A DNA stretch of 53,781 nt, from NCBI RefSeq assembly GCF_017854565.1, contig NZ_JAFMHJ010000024.1:1-53781 (forward strand). Direction: 5' to 3'. The stretch is from Yoonia sp. GTDB lineage: Bacteria; Pseudomonadota; Alphaproteobacteria; Rhodobacterales; Rhodobacteraceae. The position numbers and the translations under genes were made by a program. How positions within the stretch are numbered: the stretch's first letter is position 1; each line of letters starts with the position of its first letter. This document shows, piece after piece, positions 44,325-53,289 of the stretch. The notes beneath the pieces are model-generated. The model saw only the letters and a program-made list of their open reading frames with translations. It was not told where the DNA came from and searched no databases.

Positions 44325-45632
44325 ATGGCCGATCTTTTCGACACTGGACCCGCGACTGCACCGACAGGCTCCCGCCCGTTGGCCGACCGTTTGCGCCCGG
44401 CGAAGATCGCGGATGTCATCGGTCAGGACCAAGTTTTGGGGCCTGACGCACCACTGGGCACCATGTTGGCATCCGGTTCGCTGTCATCGCTGATCTTCTG
44501 GGGGCCACCCGGCGTCGGCAAAACCACAATCGCGCGTCTTCTGGCCGCGGAAACTGACCTCCATTTCGTCCAGATCAGCGCGATATTCACAGGCGTTCCT
44601 GACCTGCGAAAGGTGTTTGAGGCTGCCAAGATACGCCGCCAAAATGGCAAGGGGACGTTGCTGTTCGTCGATGAAATCCACCGCTTTAACAAGGCGCAGC
44701 AGGACGGTTTTCTACCCTACATGGAGGACGGCACGATCCTTTTGGTTGGTGCCACGACGGAAAACCCCAGCTTTGAATTGAACGCCGCCGTATTGAGCCG
44801 GTCGCAGGTTCTGATCCTGACCCGGTTGACGCTTGTCGATCTGGAGCGTCTTGCGCAACGTGCCGAAAAAGAGCTGGACCGCCCACTGCCGCTTGAAGGT
44901 TCTGCTCGCGAGACACTGCTTGACATGGCCGACGGCGACGGGCGCGCGCTGCTGAACCTGGTCGAACAGATCATGGCCTGGAAGATGGACAAGAAGCTGA
45001 CGACCGATGACCTGACCAAACGCCTGATGAAGCGGGCAGTCAAATATGATAAATCTGGCGACGAGCATTATAACCTAATCAGCGCGCTGCACAAATCCGT
45101 GCGCGGGTCTGATCCGGACGCGGCCCTTTACTGGTTCGCGCGGATGCTGGCAGGCGGCGAAGACCCGCGGTATCTGGCGCGCCGGATCACGCGGATGGCT
45201 GTCGAAGACATCGGCTTGGCCGACCCGCAGGCCCAAGCGGTTTGCCTGCAATCGTGGGAAACATACGAACGGCTTGGCAGCCCCGAAGGTGAACTGGCGT
45301 TGGCCCAAGCCGTCACCTATCTTGCGCTCGCGCCTAAATCGAATGCGGCTTACGTGGCGTATAAGGTCGCCGTTGTTGCGGCTAAACAGACCGGATCAGA
45401 ACCACCGCCCAGCCATATTCTGAATGCGCCAACGAAGTTGATGAAGGAACAGGGGTTTGGCGCGGGCTACAGCTATGATCATGACGCCGAAGATGGATTT
45501 TCAGGGCAAAACTATTTTCCGGAAACCATGAAGCGCGGGGTCTATTATCTGCCCGTGGACCGTGGCTTTGAACGCGAGCTGAAGAAACGGGTTGATTTCT
45601 TTGCGGGCCTGCGGGCCAAGCGTCAGAGTTGA
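44325..45632 (+). CDS. rarA: Replication-associated recombination protein A (MgsA/RarA), AAA+ ATPase
   Basis: A 435-residue clamp-loader-like AAA+ protein. Walker A is GPPGVGKTTIA, Walker B is LLFVDEIHRFN, and the sensor-type ATTENPSFELNAAVLSR follows. RarA homologues act at stalled replication forks. The C-terminal half (MLAGGEDPRYLARRITRMAVEDIGLADP) is the tetramerisation domain of the family. It starts a chain of five overlapping genes. Confidence 0.95.
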   Translation: MADLFDTGPATAPTGSRPLADRLRPAKIADVIGQDQVLGPDAPLGTMLASGSLSSLIFWGPPGVGKTTIARLLAAETDLHFVQISAIFTGVPDLRKVFEAAKIRRQNGKGTLLFVDEIHRFNKAQQDGFLPYMEDGTILLVGATTENPSFELNAAVLSRSQVLILTRLTLVDLERLAQRAEKELDRPLPLEGSARETLLDMADGDGRALLNLVEQIMAWKMDKKLTTDDLTKRLMKRAVKYDKSGDEHYNLISALHKSVRGSDPDAALYWFARMLAGGEDPRYLARRITRMAVEDIGLADPQAQAVCLQSWETYERLGSPEGELALAQAVTYLALAPKSNAAYVAYKVAVVAAKQTGSEPPPSHILNAPTKLMKEQGFGAGYSYDHDAEDGFSGQNYFPETMKRGVYYLPVDRGFERELKKRVDFFAGLRAKRQS

Positions 45633-45664
45633 CAACAGCCCGTCGTCGGGCGATGGCAGGCCCT

Positions 45665-46042
45665 ATGTATATGACCTTTCTTTATGTGGCTCTGGGTGGT
45701 GCAATCGGTGCCTCCGCGCGTTTGGCGACCGGCATGGCGCTGATGCGCGCGTTCGGCGCGGGGTTTCCTGTGGCGACACTGTCGATCAACGTGATCGGTT
45801 CGTTCCTGATGGGGGCTGTTGTCAGTTACGGCACCGCGCGCGACATCGGGGTTCTGCAACCGCTGGTGATGGTTGGTATTCTTGGCGGCTTCACGACGTT
45901 TTCGGCGTTTTCGCTTGATGCAGTGCGGCTGCTGGAGCGCGGGCAATACTGGGAAATGGGCGCATATATGGTCCTGTCGGTCGTTTTGTCGGTTGCGGCA
46001 CTGATCGCGGGCATGGCTCTTATTAAGGTGATTTACTCATGA
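45665..46042 (+). CDS. crcB: Fluoride channel CrcB/Fluc
   Basis: A 125-residue membrane protein with four helices. The conserved N-terminal GGAIGASARL and the fluoride-pore segment GGFTTFSAFSLDAV are present, with INVIGSFLMG in between. A dual-topology dimer of this protein lets fluoride leave the cell. The frame allows upstream starts (TTG 45629, ATG 45653), but ATG 45665 or 45671 gives the usual length. I do not see an obvious fluoride riboswitch upstream, as the gene is embedded in an operon. It overlaps the next gene by 4 bp. Confidence 0.92.
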   Translation: MYMTFLYVALGGAIGASARLATGMALMRAFGAGFPVATLSINVIGSFLMGAVVSYGTARDIGVLQPLVMVGILGGFTTFSAFSLDAVRLLERGQYWEMGAYMVLSVVLSVAALIAGMALIKVIYS

Positions 46043-47094
46043 GTGGCGTACAAACACGTATTATCGGCCCGGACGACGGCGACCAACGGGTCGACCGTTA
46101 TCTGCGCCGCCTGTTTCCACATCTGACCCAGGGGCGCATCGAAAAGCTGTGCCGCAAGGGCGAAATACGCGTCGATGGCGGGCGGGTGAAATCCGCGACC
46201 CGGCTTGAGGTCGGCCAAAAGGTGCGAATCCCGCCGCTGCCCTCGGAAGAAGAAGTCGCGGCGCAGACAAGTCTGGCCAAATCTGGTGTGACCAAGGCGG
46301 ATGCCAAGCTGATCCAATCTTGCGTGATCTACCGCGACGATCACATCATTGCGATCAACAAACCGGCTGGGCTGGCCACGCAGGGCGGGTCCAAAACCAC
46401 CCGCCACGTTGATGGCATGGCCGAGGCCCTGACGTTTGACTACGATGAAAAACCGCGTCTTGTGCATCGGCTGGACAAGGACACTTCTGGTGTTTTGCTG
46501 CTGGCCCGGACCCGGACGATGGCCAAGCAACTGACGGAAAACCTAAAGCATCGCGAGACGCGCAAGATCTATTGGGCCGCCGTTGCCGGTGTGCCGCATC
46601 CACGCGCCGCCACGATCAAATACGGTCTGGTCAAGGCGCCGGGCCACGGCAAAGGCGGCGAGAACGAAAAGATGCGCTGTGTTCACCCACGCGAGGTGGA
46701 CAGTACCGAAGGCGCCAAGCGGGCAACGACGGATTATGCCGTCATGGATACACTGGGTTCGCGGGCGTCATGGTGCGCGTTGGTGCCGATCACGGGCCGC
46801 ACCCATCAGCTGCGGGCACATATGGCCGAAATCGGGCATCCGATCATTGGTGACGGGAAATATGGTGGTTCTGGTCAGGAAAACCTTGGTGACGGGTGGG
46901 GCGCTGGTATGGGCGGCGAGATTAGCCGCAAGATGCATCTGCACGCGCGTTCACTGACCATCGAACACCCTGTGACCGGAGCGACCCTGCACCTGACCGC
47001 GCCGCTGCCAGAGCATATGCAGAACACTTGGGACTATGTAGGTTGGGTCGTGGGGCATGCGCCCGTCGATCCGTTCAATATGCCAGATGCGTGA
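46039..47094 (+). CDS. RluC/RluD-family 23S rRNA pseudouridine synthase
   Basis: A 351-residue RluA-superfamily enzyme: an N-terminal S4 domain (about 15-75, LRRLFPHLTQGRIEKLCRKG) and a catalytic domain with the Asp-bearing motif HRLDKDTSGVLLLARTR. The later GRTHQLRAHMAEIGHPIIGD motif is typical. It isomerises uridines in 23S rRNA; RluC is more likely than RluD by similarity of the motif blocks, but I am not certain. It overlaps crcB by 4 bp and the HAD gene by 8 bp. Confidence 0.9.
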   Translation: MSGVQTRIIGPDDGDQRVDRYLRRLFPHLTQGRIEKLCRKGEIRVDGGRVKSATRLEVGQKVRIPPLPSEEEVAAQTSLAKSGVTKADAKLIQSCVIYRDDHIIAINKPAGLATQGGSKTTRHVDGMAEALTFDYDEKPRLVHRLDKDTSGVLLLARTRTMAKQLTENLKHRETRKIYWAAVAGVPHPRAATIKYGLVKAPGHGKGGENEKMRCVHPREVDSTEGAKRATTDYAVMDTLGSRASWCALVPITGRTHQLRAHMAEIGHPIIGDGKYGGSGQENLGDGWGAGMGGEISRKMHLHARSLTIEHPVTGATLHLTAPLPEHMQNTWDYVGWVVGHAPVDPFNMPDA

Positions 47095-47764
47095 TTTGCG
47101 TCTGGTAATCTTCGATGTCGACGGCACGCTGGTCGATAGTCAGGCCGAGATTATGGCAGCGATGATCTTTGCCTTTGGGGCCAACAGCTTGGCGGTGCCG
47201 GAACGCGCGGCTGTGTTGTCCATCGTTGGGTTGTCGCTGGACGAAGCTTTTGTAAAATTGTGCCCCGAGGCGTCGCCGCCGGCGCGCGCCCTGCTGGTGC
47301 AGGCCTACAAAGACGCGTTCAATGATCTGCGCGGCGCCGACGGGCAGGGGGAACGCAGCCCGCTGTTTCCCGGCGCCCGCGATGCGCTGGCGTTGCTGCA
47401 GGCGCAGGATCATACGTTGCTCGCCGTGGCCACAGGAAAATCGCGGCGTGGCTTGGACAAGATGCTGGAAAAGCATGGGCTGACCGGCATGTTTCACAGT
47501 GAGCAGGTGGCCGATCACCATCCGTCCAAGCCGAATCCTTCGATGATCCTGACTGCGCTGAATGAAACCGGTATCGCGGCGCGCGCGGCGATCATGCTGG
47601 GCGATACGACCTATGACATGGATATGGGACGTGCCGCAGGTGTGCGGACCATTGGTGTCAGCTGGGGCTACCACCCCGCCGAGGCTTTGCAGCCCGATAT
47701 TCTTATTCACGACTTTGCGGCGCTTGGTGGTGCCGTTGATCAACTGACAGGATCACAGCCATGA
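47087..47764 (+). CDS. HAD-family phosphatase (phosphoglycolate-phosphatase-like)
   Basis: A 225-residue HAD superfamily hydrolase. Motif I is FDVDGTLVDSQ (Asp nucleophile), motif II is AVATGKSRR, and motif III/IV is HHPSKPNPSMI then MLGDTTYDMDMGRAAG. Family neighbours include phosphoglycolate phosphatase (Gph), but the true substrate cannot be told. I use the ATG at 47087, inside the 3' end of the pseudouridine synthase gene (8-bp overlap); the frame is open further upstream only by chance. It overlaps the ATP12 gene by 4 bp. Confidence 0.9.
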   Translation: MRDLRLVIFDVDGTLVDSQAEIMAAMIFAFGANSLAVPERAAVLSIVGLSLDEAFVKLCPEASPPARALLVQAYKDAFNDLRGADGQGERSPLFPGARDALALLQAQDHTLLAVATGKSRRGLDKMLEKHGLTGMFHSEQVADHHPSKPNPSMILTALNETGIAARAAIMLGDTTYDMDMGRAAGVRTIGVSWGYHPAEALQPDILIHDFAALGGAVDQLTGSQP

Positions 47765-48471
47765 GCGATTGGAAGCCAAAACGGTTTTGGAAAGCCGCAA
47801 CACCTGTCCCTTGCGACGGGGGACATACCGTGCAGTTGGATGGCCGCCCGGTCAAGACCCCGGCCAAGGCGGCGCTGGTGGTTCCGACGCTTGCCATGGC
47901 CGAAGCGATTGCAGCCGAATGGGACGCACAAACCACGCTGGTTGACCCCCGCACGATGCCCGTCACACGTGGGGCCAACGCAGCAATCGACAAGGTCCGG
48001 ACGCAGCGCGAAGAAGTGATCACGCTGTTGGCCGAATATGGTGACAGCGACCTGCTATGCTACCGGGCCGAAGGGCCCGATGGGCTGATCGAACGGCAGG
48101 CTGGCGCATGGGATCCGGTTCTTGAATGGGCAGCCGAAGCGCTGGACGTGCGGTTGAGCGTGGGCGTCGGCGTTATGCATGTGACACAGGATCCGGCGGC
48201 GCTGGCACGTCTCACGTCCGAACTTGCGACGCTCGATGATTTTGCACTGGCGGCGGCACATGACCTAATTAGTATTACAGGGTCACTGATTCTAGCCTTG
48301 GCTGTGACCCGCGCGGCGCGTCCGCCAGAGGAAATCTGGCTACTGTCGCGGATAGATGAACACTGGCAGATCGAGCAGTGGGGCGCGGACGACGAAGGTA
48401 GCGCTAACGAAATGATCAAGCGTGCCGCATTTTTGGACGCCGCGCGATTCTATAGGTTAGCGCTAGCATGA
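47761..48471 (+). CDS. ATP12-family F1-ATPase assembly chaperone
   Basis: A 236-residue ATP12 protein. It opens WKPKRFWKAATPVPCDGGHTVQLDGRPVKTPAKAALVVPT (split here; N-terminal domain about 1-90), and the C-terminal helical domain has the conserved EEIWLLSRIDEHWQIEQWGADDE. In mitochondria and alphaproteobacteria, ATP12 binds the alpha subunit of F1 during assembly. It ends the rarA-to-ATP12 operon. The next gene, aapJ, has its own promoter region. Confidence 0.92.
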   Translation: MSDWKPKRFWKAATPVPCDGGHTVQLDGRPVKTPAKAALVVPTLAMAEAIAAEWDAQTTLVDPRTMPVTRGANAAIDKVRTQREEVITLLAEYGDSDLLCYRAEGPDGLIERQAGAWDPVLEWAAEALDVRLSVGVGVMHVTQDPAALARLTSELATLDDFALAAAHDLISITGSLILALAVTRAARPPEEIWLLSRIDEHWQIEQWGADDEGSANEMIKRAAFLDAARFYRLALA

Positions 48472-48652
48472 AAAAATCGGCGTGCTTTATTTTGCCTGCC
48501 GAGATTTCTGCACTTTTATTGAGCATTTACACTTTGTTTTGCAATTGGTGGCCTTGACGTTGTAGACGGATTGCGCACATTCTACGCGCGTTAGGGCGGG
48601 CTCCCGCCTATACATAAATGACTGTCGTAAAAGGCAGGACAAAAATTGGCCG

Positions 48653-48667
48653 TCTCCGAATCGGAGA
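48653..48667. promoter_or_regulatory. Dyad in the aapJ leader
   Basis: TCTCCGA-A-TCGGAGA is a perfect 15-bp dyad 23 bp upstream of the aapJ ATG. The one-base centre makes it a better protein operator than an RNA hairpin. A TTGACG hexamer (48554-48559) may be the -35 region; a clear -10 is not visible. No regulator gene is adjacent. Confidence 0.4.
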
Positions 48668-48690
48668 TGGAAACTCAGGAAGAGGTAAAA

Positions 48691-49710
48691 ATGAATAAAA
48701 CCGTATTCTTCGGCGGGCTTGCTATTGCTGGTTTGGCTGCTGGTGTGGCTTCGGCTGCAACGCTTGATGACGTAAAAGCGCGTGGCTCGCTGAACTGCGG
48801 CGTGACCACTGGTCTTGTCGGCTTCGCTGCACCTGACGCGAACGGCGTCTGGGCTGGTTTCGACGTTGACATGTGTCGCGCTGTTGCCGCCGCCATTTTC
48901 GGCGACCCAACCGCAGTTGAGTTTGTGCCAACAACAGGCCAGACTCGGTTCACGGCTCTTGCGTCCGGTGAAATCGACCTTTTGGCACGCAACACGACTT
49001 GGACATTCAGCCGCGATACCGACCTTAAGTTCGACTTTGTCGGCGTGAACTACTACGATGGTCAGGGCTTCATGGTCCCTAAGGCGCTTGGCGTGACATC
49101 TGCCAAGGACCTGGACGGTGCGACGATATGTATTCAGACCGGTACAACAACAGAGCTGAACCTGGCAGATTTCTTCCGTACCAACAACATCAGCTACGAG
49201 CCAGTTCCGATCGAAACCAATGCTGAAGCACAGCAGCAGTACCTAGCAGGCGCTTGTGACGTGTTCACAACAGACGCGTCTGGCCTGGCTGCGACACGTG
49301 CGACTTTTGAAGTTCCGGGCGATCACGTTCTGCTTCCCGAAATCATCTCCAAAGAGCCACTCGGCCCGCTTGTTCGCCACGGCGACAACGAATGGGGCGA
49401 CATTGCGATGTGGACGCTGAATGCGCTGGTCGCAGCCGAAGAGCTGGGCGTGACATCGACCAACGTTGCTGAACTTGGTGCAGCTGCAACCGACAACCCC
49501 GAAGTGAACCGTCTGCTGGGCACCGAAGGCGAACTGGGCGCAATGATCGGTCTGTCAGCAGACTGGGCTAAGAATGCGATTGCTGCTGGTGGTAACTACG
49601 GCGAGCTGTTCGAGCGGAACATCGGTGAGAACACACCAATCGGTCTGGCCCGTGGCCTGAACGCAATGTGGACTGAAGGCGGCTTGGTCTATTCGCCACC
49701 TTTCCGTTAA
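48691..49710 (+). CDS. aapJ: General L-amino acid ABC transporter, periplasmic binding protein
   Basis: A 339-residue solute-binding protein (SBP_bac_3 family). The signal peptide spans about residues 1-23 (MNKTVFFGGLAIAGLAAGVASA). The mature part begins TLDDVKARGSLNCGV, with the ligand-site region GFDVDMCRAVAAAIFGD and LARNTTWTFSRDTDL. The ATG at 48691 has AGGAAGAGG upstream; the open frame runs earlier but without a signal sequence. AapJ collects many L-amino acids for AapQMP. A strong terminator follows, which keeps its level above that of the permeases. Confidence 0.95.
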   Translation: MNKTVFFGGLAIAGLAAGVASAATLDDVKARGSLNCGVTTGLVGFAAPDANGVWAGFDVDMCRAVAAAIFGDPTAVEFVPTTGQTRFTALASGEIDLLARNTTWTFSRDTDLKFDFVGVNYYDGQGFMVPKALGVTSAKDLDGATICIQTGTTTELNLADFFRTNNISYEPVPIETNAEAQQQYLAGACDVFTTDASGLAATRATFEVPGDHVLLPEIISKEPLGPLVRHGDNEWGDIAMWTLNALVAAEELGVTSTNVAELGAAATDNPEVNRLLGTEGELGAMIGLSADWAKNAIAAGGNYGELFERNIGENTPIGLARGLNAMWTEGGLVYSPPFR

Positions 49711-49725
49711 GTTCTAAAATAGATG

Positions 49726-49753
49726 AAGGGCCCGACATTGTCGGGCCCTTTTT
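49726..49753 (+). terminator. Intrinsic terminator after aapJ
   Basis: AAGGGCCCGA, CATTG loop, TCGGGCCCTT is a perfect 10-bp stem followed by TTT. The permease genes lie on the same strand 100 bp further, so this is probably a partial terminator. Confidence 0.75.
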
Positions 49754-49854
49754 CCAATAGCTTTCACGCTACCAAAAATGCGCATCCCGCGTCAGTTGAC
49801 ATTCGGACCAACCGAAGCGCTGGCAGATCGAACGGGAGCCACGGGGAGAATTAT

Positions 49855-51132
49855 ATGTCGACGTTGACCGACCCGCCGAGAGCTTCGTTCCGGCTGAGCC
49901 AACTAATCTATGATACGCGTTATCGCTCGATTACCATTCAGGTTGTTGCGTTTATCCTGATCCTTGCAGGGTTTGCATGGCTCATTAATAATACGGTCCA
50001 GAACCTTGCGGCCCTAGGCAAAGATTTTAACTTTGGCTTTCTGAGCAGTGCAGCGGGCTATGACATCAACCAGATGTTGATTGAGTATAACAATCAGATG
50101 TCGCACGGACGCGCGGCGCTGGTGGGTATTTTGAATACACTGCTGGTCGCATTTCTGGGCTGTATCACCGCGACGCTGCTTGGCGTCATCGCAGGGGTGC
50201 TGCGATTGTCCAAAAACTGGGTCGTGAGCCGCCTTATGGCCGTTTATGTCGAAGGTTTTCGCAACGTACCGCTGCTTTTATGGATCATCCTGATCTTCGC
50301 GATCATGACCGAAAGCATGCCGCAACCCAATCAGTTCCGTGGTGCCGAACCCACTGCCAGCATGATCCTTGGTGATCATGTTGCCGTAACAAACCGGGGC
50401 ATCTGGATACCGCGGATCGGTTTCACCAGCTCGATCAGTGGCAACGAATCGGTTGCACCCATTGATGGGGCGGCCCCCTTGGCCACGGGCGGTTTGGACT
50501 GGTTGCTGATCTTTGGAACGCTCGCGCTCAGCCTTATCACAATCCGCTTTGTACGGCGCCGCTCGGACCGCATTCAGGAAGCAACCGGCGTGCGACCGAA
50601 GACATGGTATCAGCAGGTCGCAATTCTGGTAATTCCCGTCGGCGTCGTGCTGATCGCGCTCGGAGTGACAGTTGTTGCACCCTACCTCAAAGGCTTCAAC
50701 TTTATCGAAGGCACTCATCTGCGCAACTCCTTGATCGCGCTTTGGATCGCTCTGTCGCTCTATACCGGGGCGTTCATCGCCGAGATTGTACGTGGCGGTA
50801 TTCTGGCGATTTCAAAGGGTCAGTCTGAGGCGGCCTTTGCGCTTGGCCTGCAACCGGGCCGGACGATGAGCCTGGTGATCCTGCCGCAAGCGATGCGGGT
50901 CATCATTCCGCCGCTGATTTCGCAGTATCTGAACCTGACCAAGAACTCTTCGCTGGCGATTGCGGTGGGCTATATGGATGTGCGCGCTACGCTGGGCGGC
51001 ATTACCATCAACCAAACCGGACGCGAGTTGGAGGGGATGCTGCTACTCGGTAGTTTCTATCTGCTGTTGTCGCTGGTGATTTCCGGGGCGCTCAACTTCT
51101 ACAACCGATCAACCCAGCTGCAGGAGCGTTAA
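49855..51132 (+). CDS. aapQ: General L-amino acid ABC transporter permease AapQ
   Basis: A 425-residue inner-membrane permease of the HisMQ family. A hydrophobic segment at about 38-58 precedes the core; FRNVPLLLWI and the EAA loop KGQSEAAFALGLQPGRTMSLVILPQAMR contact the ATPase AapP. A long, less hydrophobic stretch lies between the second and later helices (about 160-260), normal for AapQ. ATG 49855 has GGGGAGAA upstream; the longer frame runs through the terminator and is not real. aapM starts 1 bp after its stop. Confidence 0.94.
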   Translation: MSTLTDPPRASFRLSQLIYDTRYRSITIQVVAFILILAGFAWLINNTVQNLAALGKDFNFGFLSSAAGYDINQMLIEYNNQMSHGRAALVGILNTLLVAFLGCITATLLGVIAGVLRLSKNWVVSRLMAVYVEGFRNVPLLLWIILIFAIMTESMPQPNQFRGAEPTASMILGDHVAVTNRGIWIPRIGFTSSISGNESVAPIDGAAPLATGGLDWLLIFGTLALSLITIRFVRRRSDRIQEATGVRPKTWYQQVAILVIPVGVVLIALGVTVVAPYLKGFNFIEGTHLRNSLIALWIALSLYTGAFIAEIVRGGILAISKGQSEAAFALGLQPGRTMSLVILPQAMRVIIPPLISQYLNLTKNSSLAIAVGYMDVRATLGGITINQTGRELEGMLLLGSFYLLLSLVISGALNFYNRSTQLQER

Positions 51133-51133
51133 G

Positions 51134-52447
51134 ATGTCAGATACACACGCACAAACCGTATCTTACGTCCGCGATACGATGTTGCCGCAGCAGGCCCCGC
51201 CACTGACCGAAGTCGGGGTCATCAAATGGATACGTGAAAACCTGTTCCCAACACCACTCAATGCAATTCTGACATTCCTGTCACTGTTTGTTGTCTATTG
51301 GGTGGTCAGCCATATCGGGCCTTGGCTGTTCAACGGTATCTGGAACGCGGATTCTCTGTCGGAATGCCGTGAAATTCGCAACGCGACGCTGGGTCCGGAT
51401 GCATCGGCTGCATGCTTTGCCGTCATTACAGAGCGGTGGCCACAGCTGATCTTTGGGTTCTACCCAAGTGATGCATACTGGCGCCCTGTGGTGGCATTGA
51501 TGGTGTTCTTCGTGGGTATTTCGCCAGTCTTGTTCGACAAACTGCCGCGAAAAATGCTGATTGGCACGCTTGCCGCACCCTTCTTGATGTACATGCTGCT
51601 TTGGGGTGGGTCGATCTGGGGGCCAGTCGTGATTGGCCTTGGGTTCGTTGTGGGCTTGGTGGGATTCAAATACCTCGCTCCGATCAATTCGCTCTTGGCA
51701 ACCCTGAGCGCAATTATCCTGCCCATACTGTTCTGGTTGGTTCTGGCGGGACCTATCATCGGGGTGTTGAACGCAATCGCGCCGATCGGCTTTGAGTTCA
51801 TTCAGTCCAAGGACTTTGGTGGTTTCACATTGTCGGTCGTCATTGGTATCGCTGCGATTATCCTGTCGCTGCCATTGGGTATCTTGTTGGCTTTGGGTCG
51901 TCAGTCCGACCTGCCGATCATCAAATACTCGGCTGTGGTCTTTATCGAGGTGATCCGGGGCGTGCCGTTGATTGTGTGGCTGTTCACAGCGTCATTGCTG
52001 TTGAACTACTTCCTGCCACCGGGCACAAACTTTGACCTTATGCTGCGGGTCATCATCATGGTGACACTGTTCTCGGCGGCCTATATCGCCGAGGTGGTCC
52101 GGGGTGGCTTGGCCGCCCTGCCAAAGGGCCAGTATGAGGCGGCCGATGCGCTTGGCCTTGATTACTGGAAATCCATGCAGCTGATCATCCTGCCGCAAGC
52201 CCTCAAAATCTCGATTCCGGGGATCGTCAACACCTTCATCGGTCTGTTCAAGGACACGACACTGGTGGTGTTTATCGGTCTGTTCGACCCTATTGGTCTG
52301 GCCGGTGCGATCCGTGCCTCGACTGAATGGAACGGCATTTATTGGGAACTCTTCCTCTTCATCGGCGTCATGTTTTTCATCTTCTGCTTCAGCATGGGCC
52401 GCTACTCACTTTACCTGGAGAAAAAACTCCAGCGTGAACACCGTTAA
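51134..52447 (+). CDS. aapM: General L-amino acid ABC transporter permease AapM
   Basis: A 437-residue partner permease. Several N-terminal helices (about 45-200) precede the HisMQ core with FIEVIRGVPLIVWL and the EAA loop KGQYEAADALGLDYWKSMQLIILPQALK. It forms the heterodimeric channel with AapQ. The C terminus is basic (LEKKLQREHR). aapP follows after 12 bp with its own AAGGAG. Confidence 0.94.
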   Translation: MSDTHAQTVSYVRDTMLPQQAPPLTEVGVIKWIRENLFPTPLNAILTFLSLFVVYWVVSHIGPWLFNGIWNADSLSECREIRNATLGPDASAACFAVITERWPQLIFGFYPSDAYWRPVVALMVFFVGISPVLFDKLPRKMLIGTLAAPFLMYMLLWGGSIWGPVVIGLGFVVGLVGFKYLAPINSLLATLSAIILPILFWLVLAGPIIGVLNAIAPIGFEFIQSKDFGGFTLSVVIGIAAIILSLPLGILLALGRQSDLPIIKYSAVVFIEVIRGVPLIVWLFTASLLLNYFLPPGTNFDLMLRVIIMVTLFSAAYIAEVVRGGLAALPKGQYEAADALGLDYWKSMQLIILPQALKISIPGIVNTFIGLFKDTTLVVFIGLFDPIGLAGAIRASTEWNGIYWELFLFIGVMFFIFCFSMGRYSLYLEKKLQREHR

Positions 52448-52459
52448 GGAGCCAGTGAT

Positions 52460-53251
52460 ATGGTTGAAATGACAAACGAACGCACCGTTGACCGTAGCCA
52501 GATGAAAGTCTCGGATGAGGTTGCCATCGAAATCCACGATATGAACAAGTGGTACGGCACCTTCCATGTGTTGCGCGACATTAACCTGACGGTGCAACGC
52601 GGTGAACGGATCGTGATCTGTGGCCCCTCCGGGTCCGGCAAGTCAACGCTGATCCGTTGCATTAACCGTCTGGAAGAACACCAGCAGGGTCAAATCATCG
52701 TGGACGGGACTGAACTATCCTCGGATCTAAAAAACATCGACAAGATACGTTCAGAGGTTGGCATGTGCTTTCAGCACTTCAACCTGTTCCCGCATCTGAC
52801 GATCCTCGAGAATTGCACACTGGCCCCGATTTGGGTGCGCAAAACGCCCAAAAAGGAAGCCATCGCAACGGCGATGCATTTCCTGGAGAAGGTAAAAATT
52901 CCCGAGCAGGCTGACAAATACCCGGGCCAGCTATCGGGCGGTCAGCAGCAGCGTGTTGCCATCGCCCGGTCGCTCTGCATGAAACCGCGCATCATGCTGT
53001 TCGACGAACCGACATCGGCGCTTGATCCTGAGATGATCAAAGAGGTGTTGGATACAATGATCGAACTGGCCGAAGAAGGCATGACCATGCTGTGTGTCAC
53101 GCATGAAATGGGCTTTGCGCGTCAGGTTGCCAACCGGGTGATCTTTATGGACCAAGGCCAGATCGTTGAACAGAACGAGCCAGAGGAATTCTTCCTTAAT
53201 CCGCAGTCCGAGCGGACACAGCTGTTCCTGAGCCAGATCTTGGGTCACTAA
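52460..53251 (+). CDS. aapP: General L-amino acid ABC transporter ATP-binding protein AapP
   Basis: A 263-residue ABC ATPase. Walker A is GPSGSGKST, the Q-loop is [13 protein letters not shown], the signature is [13 protein letters not shown] and Walker B is [12 protein letters not shown]. It drives import by AapQM. The first 20 residues are a variable lead before the domain ([12 protein letters not shown]). An in-frame internal ATG is possible but AAGGAG supports 52460. Confidence 0.95.
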   Translation: MVEMTNERTVDRSQMKVSDEVAIEIHDMNKWYGTFHVLRDINLTVQRGERIVICGPSGSGKSTLIRCINRLEEHQQGQIIVDGTELSSDLKNIDKIRSEVGMCFQHFNLFPHLTILENCTLAPIWVRKTPKKEAIATAMHFLEKVKIPEQADKYPGQLSGGQQQRVAIARSLCMKPRIMLFDEPTSALDPEMIKEVLDTMIELAEEGMTMLCVTHEMGFARQVANRVIFMDQGQIVEQNEPEEFFLNPQSERTQLFLSQILGH

Positions 53252-53255
53252 ATCA

Positions 53256-53288
53256 CATAATGCCCCGACATTGCGCCGGGGCATTATG
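53256..53288. terminator. Bidirectional hairpin between aapP and the phosphatase gene
   Basis: CATAATGCCCCG / CGGGGCATTATG is a perfect 12-bp stem with a 9-nt loop between two convergent genes. It reads well on both strands and should stop transcription from each side, though neither strand has a long U tract. Confidence 0.65.
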
Positions 53289-53289
53289 C

